Source: Saccoglossus kowalevskii
Lineage: Eukaryota; Hemichordata; Enteropneusta; Harrimaniidae
Reading direction: 5' to 3'
DNA length: 14,007 bases
NCBI RefSeq assembly: GCF_000003605.2
Contig: NW_003152758.1
Coordinates: 41,443 to 55,449, forward strand
Shown here piece after piece: positions 1 through 7,744 of this stretch. The translations under genes and the position numbers were made by a program. Numbering within the stretch: the first letter of the stretch is position 1; each line of letters starts with the position of its first letter. The notes under the pieces were generated by a model. The model had not been told where the DNA came from. It saw nothing but the letters and a program-made list of their open reading frames with translations, and ran no database searches.

Positions 1-119
1 TCATTTATCAGTACAATTTCATTTGTTTCGATCTTGCAGTTGTAGGTATTCGCGTCCTACCGGACACACACAAATTTACATTTTAGAGTGCAGATTTTCT
101 AACATTATTGATACATTGT

Positions 120-389
120 TCAGGTGGAGTTTAATAAAAATAACAACGTTAAGATTTTCGGTGCCTGTGCCTGAATCGTCATGGTCATTTTGGGGAGGTA
201 CACGATCACCCACATCGCGTATTTTCTCGCAGGTTCAAACCTGTATGGGCCACTTTGTCCCTGGCACTGTAAAACAAAATCGTGACATCTCTCGTTGTCA
301 TCATATTCCTCGATCTCATAACTCTCGTCAGACGATGATAAGATAGATTCCGTGTCGCTTTCCGAGCACTGCATGCGTATAGCGGCCAT
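120..389 (-). CDS. Probable first exon of a P2X7 C-tail-like protein (partial, frame disrupted)
   Basis: The ATG at 389 has a strong context (A at -3, G at +4). It opens a Ser/Asp/Glu-rich N-terminus containing SESDTESILSSSDES, followed by a GPYRFEP motif. Acidic-serine starts leading into a P-Y-x-F-E-P motif are, from my knowledge of the family, typical of the many invertebrate genes annotated as P2X purinoceptor 7-like. These carry only the P2X7 C-tail domain, not the channel; their function is poorly known. After FEPARK the frame runs into unlike residues and stops at 120. One base inserted in the A4 run (222-225) would move reading into a frame that stays open for about 48 codons, to a TAA at 76-78, and is acidic (it includes NDHDDSGTGTENLN). 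This could be a sequencing error, a pseudogene lesion, or an overlooked donor. The zinc-binding Cys part expected in the family would lie beyond the left edge. A longer in-frame start at 431 exists but lacks good context. No transcript evidence can be seen here. Confidence 0.4.
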   Translation of the reverse strand: MAAIRMQCSESDTESILSSSDESYEIEEYDDNERCHDFVLQCQGQSGPYRFEPARKYAMWVIVYLPKMTMTIQAQAPKILTLLFLLNST

Positions 390-414
390 TGTGGAACGAT
401 GACAAGTTCCCCCC

Positions 415-424
415 GTGACGTCAC
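415..424. promoter_or_regulatory. CRE/ATF palindrome GTGACGTCAC
   Basis: A full consensus CRE (TGACGTCA, 416-423) inside a 10-base perfect palindrome, 27 bases upstream of the ATG at 389 on the minus strand. Its position suits a core-promoter or 5'-UTR element of the P2X7-like gene. CREB/ATF binding is inferred from the consensus only. Confidence 0.45.
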
Positions 425-486
425 AAATCACCCTTGCATGCTAATTAGGTTCTCTAGCTGAAGCCTCGTTCTGAGTCGGCCAAGAA

Positions 487-491
487 ATTGG
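487..491 (-). promoter_or_regulatory. Inverted CCAAT box
   Basis: ATTGG on the plus strand reads CCAAT on the minus strand, about 65 bases upstream of the CRE and about 100 upstream of the ATG at 389. That spacing is common for NF-Y sites in TATA-less promoters. A CGCCCAC stretch lies immediately further upstream. A five-base match in AT-rich DNA is weak alone; it is listed because it lines up with the CRE and the start codon. Confidence 0.25.
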
Positions 492-560
492 ACGTGGGCG
501 TTTCCTTATCCAGAACATTATTATTGATCGTTTATTTAATTTATGTACATTTTTCACTTG

Positions 561-573
561 TTTTTTTTTTTTT
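561..573. repeat. T13 homopolymer
   Basis: Thirteen consecutive T. Simple-sequence tract with no associated gene structure visible. Confidence 0.8.
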
Positions 574-591
574 CATAATGTTGTTTATAAA

Positions 592-1591
592 TAAATTTTG
601 CACACAAAGAAAGTCAATTGTCCCAATTCAGTTACACTTTAAAGTCGCAGTCTTCCGGAAAAATTAATCCATGCAATCCCAGAACAGTAATGTTGCGTTG
701 TCGAACTGAATGTACTACTATTGTGTTTAAGGTATAAATGCAGGCTCATGCGCAATAACTCCGTTCGTGTTTTCTAGTTGGTCGGAGATATTGAAATATA
801 AATGTTTACACTATTTCGAAGACTTCTGATGACGAACAAAAAGACGTCTAGTCTTATTTTTAAAGCTTTCTATTTTCGGACAATGACATCTGAAGTGTGA
901 AATACTGACCAGGATTGAATGTACGACAAACATTCTGCTTGACAACTTTATAACATCAAAACAAAACACGCCTTTATACACCTGGACGTCGATTTGTTAA
1001 TAAACAATTGACGAACATAGTGTGAAAGTTTCATGAAATAAACAACAATTGTTCAAGCGATTTAGATTTGAACGTCCCGAGCAAACTGAAAAACCCAAGT
1101 GGAAATAATGGCACAACCATTCATTCTGAAGAAATATTGCTCTACATAATTAAAATTGCTGTTAAAGATTCCATCATCATTTTTATTTTCACTATGTTAT
1201 AAATCTTGCTAAGCGTTCGAAAGAGATAATGTTTATGCATATTTACTACTTTACTACATATTTAGCCGTGTAAGAAAAATCATAAAATTCATTGCCCACG
1301 AGCCTGTCTCTATATATACGTTTTATTTGACTGAATTAGTTTGCATTGTTTTTTTTCCACCCGGGTTATTACCAGCTGCGTTTGTGTAGTGGTTCATATA
1401 TCTGACCACCTGTTTCTGTATTTTCCAGAATGTACTGTGTGCTACAGCCATCTACAAAATGCATTTTTATAAATTTCCATGGTTTTCATAATGCCTATGC
1501 TTTCGTTCATCTTCTGTGTTATTATATATTTAGCATCATATTTTAATGTTAATATCGATGTAAAAGAAACTACAGTGTAAGTGTGTAAAAT
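592..1591. other. Non-coding AT-rich stretch
   Basis: No open frame with protein-like composition on either strand. A TATAAATG box occurs at about 733, followed by TCATGCGCAA, but no exon follows it, so no promoter is called. The stretch is intergenic or an intron of an unseen gene. Confidence 0.5.
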
Positions 1592-1623
1592 ATTAAAATA
1601 GAATGCAAAAAAAAAAAAAAAAA
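1592..1623 (+). repeat. ATTAAA followed by A17: possible retroposed 3' end
   Basis: ATTAAA (1592-1597) is followed ten bases later by seventeen A (1607-1623). This is the layout of an mRNA 3' end reinserted with its poly(A) tail, or simply a genomic A tract after a chance hexamer. I found no flanking target-site duplication and no coding sequence upstream, so the parent transcript is unknown. Confidence 0.3.
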
Positions 1624-2226
1624 TTCTTAATGTTTTTGGCGTGTGTCGTTCCTCGGAGTACCATGCATCTCCGATATTACCCGCGAGTTACTTCCTAATC
1701 ATTTGTGCAACAGCGGCACGCTGCGTTGACAGTACGACTTATAAAACCAGTATAGTAATGTACATGCTGTTTTACTTCAAGGTCATATCTGCAAATCAAA
1801 TATTGCTTCTGTTTGTTTAAAGTATTTTTTACTTTTATGGTACAGAATATCGCTGTTTATGAAAAATATATAATCTGACGGGTTTGTGGCCCTGTGTTAA
1901 GGTGTGGCACTATCTGTATTATTTAGTTTCACACATTCAGTAAACATCTTTGCATTAATGAGAAAAAAAATAGAAAAGTATGCTGATCTTACCAAGAGCG
2001 TAGATGGTCCATATTACAAACAACTCGGTTTGTTCCAACAGATACATTGTGTCTGAAAAATGAAATGATCCAATTATTGGTTGTATTACTCGGCCAAGTC
2101 ATGGTATCACGTGAACATTCACATAACAATACAAAACACGAGATTTATGAATACCGAGGCCAATCAAACTCCTGACTGAAAGAATGAGGTTTCGGACTGC
2201 AACCACATGGCAGGGAACGCATTTAA
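1624..2226. other. Non-coding stretch
   Basis: No supported gene. It contains a short imperfect hairpin around CAACAGCG/CGCTGCGTTG (about 1708-1730) and a CGGAG/CTCCG pair near 1654-1675. Neither has flanking context that identifies a function. Confidence 0.4.
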
Positions 2227-2694
2227 TTAAGATTTGTCGATCAAATGATAGACAGAGTACGATGTTTTAAATTTCAGAAAATCTTGCATTTATGTAAATC
2301 AAAAAATGACAAAGCAAGAACAGAGGCTATGGCAAATATGCTGTTACAAGGGGAGGGGAAACAAATGTGTGTTCTGTTAAGTAAATCTCGAGTAATAAAT
2401 GTCACCAGCCAACAAATGTCAGAGACTCTAGTGCTAAAATGTGTACGTTTTAAAGAACGTTACCCAAAGCTTCTCTGTAGCAAACATAAAGAATATGTGA
2501 TATACGCGATGAATCGCATTAATTGTCATTAGATGGTTGTCATAGTAAATAAGTTGGAGGAAGCCGTAGAAAAACTGGACAAGGGAAAAAATGGAATATT
2601 ATGTTTGCTAATCAGATTATATCAGGATAATTTATGCTTTCCTTGTTTCTTTGTGAACGGTTATTTGCCAGCCCTGTTGATACTGTTACTGTGA
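2227..2694 (+). pseudogene. Unrecognised open frame interrupted by one TAG
   Basis: One plus-strand frame is open from 2227 to 2529 (first ATG at 2245). It meets a single TAG at 2530-2532 and then stays open 53 more codons to a TGA at 2692. In DNA this AT-rich, about 155 codons with one internal stop is longer than chance usually gives. The first part is Lys-rich with scattered Cys (for example KARTEAMANMLLQGEGKQMC). The second part has an amphipathic stretch (LEEAVEKLDKGK) followed by hydrophobic residues with Cys pairs. I do not recognise the family. It could be a decayed transposon or host exon, a real exon with an unseen donor before the TAG, or chance. No splice site with a good pyrimidine tract precedes it. 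Confidence 0.25.
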
Positions 2695-3821
2695 TTTTAA
2701 AAACATTTGAGTTATTATTTTAAACCGTATAGGAAGGCCAGCGATTTTCAATTTCAAATACATATGTGTGTTTTGTGAAATAACAATTTAAATCTACATT
2801 TGCGAAAACAGTAAGTTAGTAATTCCTCAAACCATGTTTAAAGCATTTTCGTTTGGGGAATATATCACAAGATAACACGCACTAATGCAATTTGGCTAGT
2901 GTTTCCTTGTAGGCGTGCTGGCCACAATTGTGTGAGTTTGTTTTAATTTATCCACTTTGCAGTCTCTGTACAATGTTAAGCAACGTTTTGAGTCACCTTG
3001 ACTCGAGTTTTAGATCGCCTGCATTTTGTTAAGATCTTTCATTGATCGCCGACTTTTCTCCATCTCTTCATTTTTTATAATAGAGATTTTTTAATCGTAC
3101 ATTATTCGGGTGAGGCATTTACCCGTGTACAGTTTGTTTGAGTTGCGTGACACTCTCCGGTAGTGACATCTGGTGCAGTGGGAAACTAGTATAATAAAAT
3201 ATTGATGTTTGGTGCTTTTGCCACTGAGTCGAACAATAACGTAGTAAACGATACTGATTAATTAACATTAATTTAAAACGAAATAGTCCATGTATGTATA
3301 CTGATCGCTGTTTTTATTCCGTGTCTTTGCGTGATAGAGCAACAAAATATAGACTTTCAATATCAGATAGGAATATGTGTCTGACTTCATTACAGAAATA
3401 AACATGATGTGCAATTTCTAAAACTTATCAGGTGTTTAGCCCTTACAGTAATGAACATAACATATATATCATTAAAGCCAAAATAGAAAAAAGATTGACA
3501 AAAGCAGACGTGAAAGAAACAGCTGATGTATGCAGTTGTAAAAAGTACAGGGAAATGTTAACGCAGTGATATATGTGAACACAATTTGCATATACAAAAC
3601 TAACTTACCTTCTCTCCGTGTTGCTTTCCAAATACGACTTGGTGTATGGTGCTTAACATATATTAAGGCATATTACAGGGGGTGTCACACCTAACCGAAT
3701 AACACTAATATTCAAAACACAGTGAATACTGACATATTGATGAATTTGTGAAAACACACTATGTAGCGTAATAATAATTATAGTAAATATGTTCGATGTA
3801 TTGATTAATTCTAGACTTATG
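2695..3821. other. Non-coding stretch with weak retroelement-like traces
   Basis: No supported coding sequence. At about 3162-3186 a TGACA followed by TCTGGTGCAGTGGGAAAC resembles an LTR end plus a primer-binding site, but no partner LTR, polypurine tract or pol sequence is present in the window. The rest is AT-rich and featureless. Confidence 0.35.
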
Positions 3822-4032
3822 TGCTGTAAAATGACGAATTTTCACTGGGTTTAAATTTCTATGATTTACCATTTCAGGCATATTCAGTGGGTTTTAAATT
3901 CACGGTTTCGTCATTTAGATAATGTGCTCTATGCTACATTTTACTTATTCACTGGGCTTTAATTTAGCGCATTACCAAGTCAACGAAATAAGCAAAATTA
4001 AAATTCGGTGAATAATTAAGCCCTTTGCAGTA
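3822..4032 (+). mobile_element. MITE-like element, copy 1 (211 bp)
   Basis: The left end (TGCTGTAAAATGACGAATT...) matches the reverse complement of the right end (TACTGCAAAGGGCTTAATT...) at roughly two thirds of about 37 positions, so the element has degenerate terminal inverted repeats. Inside, a TTCACTGGGTTTTAATTT-type motif occurs three times in direct orientation (near 3841, 3890, 3947) and once inverted near the right end (4000-4015). The last direct copy and the inverted copy form a 69-bp hairpin. A second copy with the same layout is at 8716-8924. There is no coding capacity, so it is non-autonomous. Flanking TATGTG and TATGCT might be a decayed target duplication, but this is not clear. 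Confidence 0.6.
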
Positions 4033-4061
4033 TGCTCCGTGATAAACGTTCAGCATATGGG

Positions 4062-4067
<6 letters not shown>

Positions 4068-4099
<32 letters not shown>
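4068..4099. repeat. (AT)16 microsatellite
   Basis: Sixteen uninterrupted AT dinucleotides shortly after MITE copy 1. Likely length-polymorphic. Confidence 0.9.
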
Positions 4100-4101
<2 letters not shown>

Positions 4102-5226
4102 AGAGAAGTAGAAAGATTGTTATAGATACGTATGTCCTTTCTAAAAGACAATACATCAACGCTTCTAAATATAAAAATACGTAATTTTCGAGGTTTACAC
4201 TTCAACATTCATAGGATGTTTCGATAGATACAATGAGCTTGTAATTGAATACAATAACACTGTTATCACTGTTGTCAGTTTTTGTTTTGTTCATGCAGAT
4301 TTTCTTTTTCAATTAGTCAGTTGTTCTATGTTTTTGGAGTTGTAAATTTCCCTATATGACACTATAGTTGGGTGTGTTATTTCTACTTTACTTCACCATT
4401 CCGCAATAGTCATCACATTTCATTTCACACAATTGTTCAATCGGAAACGATATATCATTTTTCCATCCTATGTCACAGAGAGATTAGACGATTTTAAATA
4501 TCGTAAAATCATGACTTTTTACTCCGTTCTGTACATAGTTTATGATTGGCACCAGGCTGTACAATATGTTACATTCCTTATGTATTAAGCGCAGATACAC
4601 GATCTGCCATTAAATGTTAATGTAGACCATTACAACACAAAATAACGAGCATTTTTACAATGAATGATGCCACCAAAAATGCTATTACATGCCACAATCA
4701 ATCAATAGGTAATACTTTATATTCAGAAATGTTAGAATTTAGAATTCATATACTGTTATTGAATAATGTGATCTGTAAATTCCAGAGTTATGAATATCAG
4801 AATTTCCCTTATTCTAGTATATCATAGCAGTTAAATGTCATAATTTTCCACATCTCTTCTCCATGTAATATAACACTGCTGGCATCATGGTTGACATATG
4901 TTATAGTTTTACACAAGATTTGTTGATTTATTATTAATTCTAACACTTCGTCTAATATATGACTTGTTTTGTCTTGAATACGGGCTTATAAATTGCGATC
5001 ACAGTGCTAGTTGTTAGCCTTTAGAAGCCGTGAAAAGTACATATGGGATAAGCAGGGTATCAAAATTGTGAGTCTCCAAAATGTAAATCACCACACTCAT
5101 TTAATAAATCGGTCTGTTGCACGCAACATATGGAGCAGTATCTGACCTTTCGAATATTCTGACTTTACCACTAAGATAAATCCCTTGAGATTATCGAAAG
5201 TAGATAATAATTTAACAATATTGAGT
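4100..5226. other. Non-coding AT-rich stretch
   Basis: No gene is visible. The segment 4230-4260 (ACAATGAGCTTGT...) is closely similar to 8543-8574, and 4655-4680 (ATGCCACCA...) weakly resembles 8615-8640. The stretch may therefore carry a diverged copy of a dispersed repeat whose limits I cannot set. Confidence 0.4.
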
Positions 5227-5493
5227 TAGTGGCGGCGACACAAGGGGTGACAGGGGGACGGTCGCCTCCTCGAAAAAATGTTGGGGGCGTCGCCCTTTCC
5301 AAAATCAAGCTAAAACCCTTTGTGTCAGCCAAATGTGCCCCTCAAAATGCAGGAAATAGCATTTCAGAGGGTCTATATTGCAAATTTGTTAAGGGGGTAC
5401 ATGCCCCCGGACCCCTAGTAAGGTCGCGCCTTCGACGCAAGGTTGGTGAGCAGACTCCCCCCCCCAATGCAACATTTCCTGCCGCCGCCTCTG
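5227..5493. mobile_element. GC-rich non-autonomous DNA element with short TIRs
   Basis: A sharply GC-rich island in AT-rich surroundings. The left end TAGTGGCGGCGAC matches the reverse complement of the right end, CAGAGGCGGCGGC, at 10 of 13 positions. The direct repeats TGAGT at 5222-5226 and 5494-5498 fit a 5-bp target-site duplication. The interior has G-runs and C-runs (for example GGGGGCGTCGCCC and CATGCCCCCGGACCCC). A 92-codon frame across it (5229-5507, plus) has a low-complexity composition and is attributed to the repeat. The element is probably a class II MITE-type insertion; the superfamily is not assigned. Confidence 0.5.
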
Positions 5494-5743
5494 TGAGTGT
5501 CGATTAAACTGCATGGCGTTATCTCCATTGTAACAAATCTGATAATTAAAACAAACGTGGAGTCATTTAACAATAGCAGTAATTGTTCTTGTAGTACGAA
5601 ACAAAATGTCCTGATATAATATATATGATAAAACAATAAGAAGATTCATAATGTAACTGCGATGTAAATCAGAGACACGCATATGTTCTGTACAAGACTG
5701 TGAACGATCTTCATATATCCCATCAGATTGGGTGGTCAGCCTA

Positions 5744-6085
5744 ACCCAATTTTGATAATAGTTTCAGCCGAGTGTTGGGCACCACATTTGACAATGGATT
5801 TACCCAAATTAGATTTGTGGCTTGCGATTGGTTGAGATAATTTAGACAGGTGGAAGTTAGACTATTGTGAAAAAGATTGTGCTTTCTATAGTATGTGTTT
5901 TCAATTAGGAGTAGTGCAGAACTAAGACAATTATCGTTGATAATAATAATTTTATTTAAAATTTTATGATAACAGGAAAGGACACAATAAATCGACTGCA
6001 CACCGTTTTCATGGTCTTCCACAGTTCTCTTTAAAAATTTATCCATTTTCGAATGATGGACTACGTCTATCAAGATGGATGTATC
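5744..6085 (-). other. Unassigned minus-strand open frame preceded by a good splice acceptor
   Basis: A splice-acceptor-like GGTTTTATTTACAG ends at 6086. The frame starting at 6085 is open for 114 codons to a TAG at 5741-5743. The first 40 codons look protein-like (IDVVHHSKMDKFLKRTVEDH, then ENGVQSIYCVLSC). After that the composition becomes AT-driven, and AATAAA occurs on the minus strand near 5950. I recognise no family. It could be an exon of an unseen gene, an old mobile-element fragment, or chance. Joining it to the HYR exon of the peroxidase gene needs a different phase, which gives only 14 codons before a stop. Confidence 0.2.
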
Positions 6086-6119
6086 CTGTAAATAAAACCT
6101 AATATCATCACAGAAAATG

Positions 6120-6374
6120 TCAGTGGCAACATACCGTGAAGAGAATATAAGGCATTCGTTGAGGACTGGGCGTTGGTAAATAATTGGGATCTGGTACCCA
6201 AGTCCAGATATTTAGCAGTGAGTTTATTAGGCTTAGCACAGTAAGTTTTGACCCAGGAGTCAGATGGTGGAGAGATACAATATGGAAAGTTGGTAGTAAG
6301 TTTTGACAGGTGATCAGGTACGACGGGCAGGCATATACCTGGATACCTATGCAGCAGTGCTGCTGAGTAGACAT
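6120..6374. repeat. Less AT-rich segment with an internal duplication
   Basis: AGTAAGTTTTGAC occurs at about 6240 and again at about 6294, each followed by a related GGNNTCAGG-like sequence, so a unit of about 55 bp is duplicated. The minus strand is open for 84 codons across it, without recognisable domain features. I read it as repeat-derived sequence, not a gene. Confidence 0.3.
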
Positions 6375-6621
6375 CAGAAGGGAGGCGAGACTTTACAAAA
6401 GTTGGGTTACATTATGGTTATGCCCCAATTTGCATGGTGATTGTGGCATACTTAACAATGCACTGGTCAGGACTTTGCATACATGGAAATGACTTCATTC
6501 ACCCGATTCCCCTAATTTAAATTGGCATAGCTTCGATAGTTAATTAGTTATTTCAATGTTAGAAATCCTCAGTCAGAAACTTTACCTAACTTGAACCATG
6601 ATGGTTGCAGTTATCAAATAA
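6375..6621. other. Non-coding stretch
   Basis: Nothing recognisable. It leads directly into the 22-bp tandem array. Confidence 0.4.
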
Positions 6622-6734
6622 ACCTTGTCTGGTTCTTAGATGGGTCTAGTCTAGTTTTCTTCGATATACCTTGTCTGGTTCATACATCGGTCTGGGTCAG
6701 TTCTAAGATAGACCTGGTCCGGTTCTCAGATGGG
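6622..6734. repeat. Degenerate tandem array, unit about 22-23 bp, five units
   Basis: Units beginning CCTTGTCTGGTTCTTAGATG, TCTAGTCTAGTTTTCTTCG, CCTTGTCTGGTTCATACATC, TCTGGGTCAGTTCTAAGATA and CCTGGTCCGGTTCTCAGATG follow each other without gaps. Odd-numbered units resemble each other more than their neighbours, giving a higher-order period of 44-46 bp. This suggests an early doubling followed by divergence. No function is inferred. Confidence 0.7.
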
Positions 6735-6936
6735 CATATTTTTTAACAATAATCTGTGGTATTTAATTGAAGCAATGTCTTCAGTATGAACAATATTTTT
6801 TGCGCTAACTTCAATTAACACACTTAAATAGATCGTGTTCTTGGCAGATTATTAATGGCCAATTCAAAATTAAACAAATCCACATGTCTGTCACATTGGC
6901 TGAGGGTACATGATGTTTCATGTTCTATCCAATACA

Positions 6937-6985
6937 AAATTCAAACCCAGGACCTGCCGACACACATAATACTTTGACAGGCGAT
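6937..6985 (-). mobile_element. Possible decayed tRNA-derived SINE head
   Basis: Read on the minus strand, GCCTGTC (6976-6982 region), GTGTCGGCAGGTCC and GGGTTTGAATTTTG occur in the order and approximate spacing of the anticodon arm, variable loop and B box of a tRNA-derived SINE (B box GGTTTGAATTT at 6937-6947; compare GGTTCGANTCC with CpG decay). The A box upstream is not convincing. The element would continue toward lower coordinates, but its end is not defined. Confidence 0.3.
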
Positions 6986-6999
6986 TTGAATATTGATTT

Positions 7000-7371
7000 T
7001 GAATAAACTATTTGCCTATGCATTTGTAACACACGCAATCATATCGAAAATGGCAAAAGGGTGTACACAGATTTCGTAGATACGTTTTCCACAGAATGAA
7101 AAACTGTAGCCAAATCTTCCCAGTGTTATATTTATAGCATTCCTTTATTTCAATTCATATATTAACCTGTTAAATCCATACACCAAAGATTGCAAATAAC
7201 AAAAAATAAGTGACTACGCAAAATTAATCCAACAATCCTTTCAAATGAAATATAGCTATGTACTTAATAACTTAATAATCTAGCTTATACACGAAGTGTC
7301 ATTAAGAAAGATGTACTTGATGCAGTGATTTGATTGTCTCTATACTGCTGTATCGATATCACATACTAGTA
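7000..7371. other. Non-coding AT-rich stretch
   Basis: No open frame or repeat of note on either strand. Confidence 0.5.
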
Positions 7372-7385
7372 TTCGAATATTCGAA
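7372..7385. repeat. Perfect 14-bp palindrome TTCGAATATTCGAA
   Basis: A self-complementary sequence followed by a third related half-unit, GTATCGAATATT (7386-7397). It could be a transposon terminus remnant or a protein-binding palindrome; no partner terminus is seen. Confidence 0.6.
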
Positions 7386-7685
7386 GTATCGAATATTTGC
7401 TTAATGTAAGAAAGGCTTTGTTAGGATAGAAACTTAATTTTAATAACGACATTAAAATAAATAACAACTAAGAAACAACACACTTTGTCTCAATGAATGT
7501 ACTTATATATTAAAACATATGAGACATATTGAAGTAGTCTACCAATTATCATGCTTATCCCACAAAATTGCTATACCACCCACGCTCCCATTCTCTACCC
7601 CCTCCCCGACTATGTTTATACAGCCAATATTTTCAAAGTCGTTTCTGGTCCACTTTAATCTTGACCATTGTTGTCTCATCTTAAG

Positions 7686-7744
7686 CTGCAAGAAATGGGG
7701 AAATTGACTAGTGACCTGCAAGAAATGGGGAAATTGACAGTGAC
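7686..7744. repeat. Tandem duplication of a 30-bp unit
   Basis: CTGCAAGAAATGGGGAAATT occurs at 7686 and again at 7716. The two units (30 and 29 bases) differ only by one missing base near the end (GACTAGTGAC versus GACAGTGAC). The near-identity implies a recent local duplication. Confidence 0.9.

Noticed and set aside
232-242. GGTTCAAACCT resembling a tRNA B box
   Set aside because: It lies within the minus-strand exon encoding PYRFEP and has no A box or stem around it.
23-346. Plus-strand open frame of 107 codons
   Set aside because: It lies opposite the P2X7-like exon, has unstructured composition, and has no supporting start context.
4060-4100. TATA-rich run as a promoter
   Set aside because: It is a plain (AT)16 microsatellite.
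5229-5507. 92-codon plus-strand frame as a protein gene
   Set aside because: It coincides with the GC-rich repeat element; its length is explained by low stop-codon frequency in GC-rich sequence.
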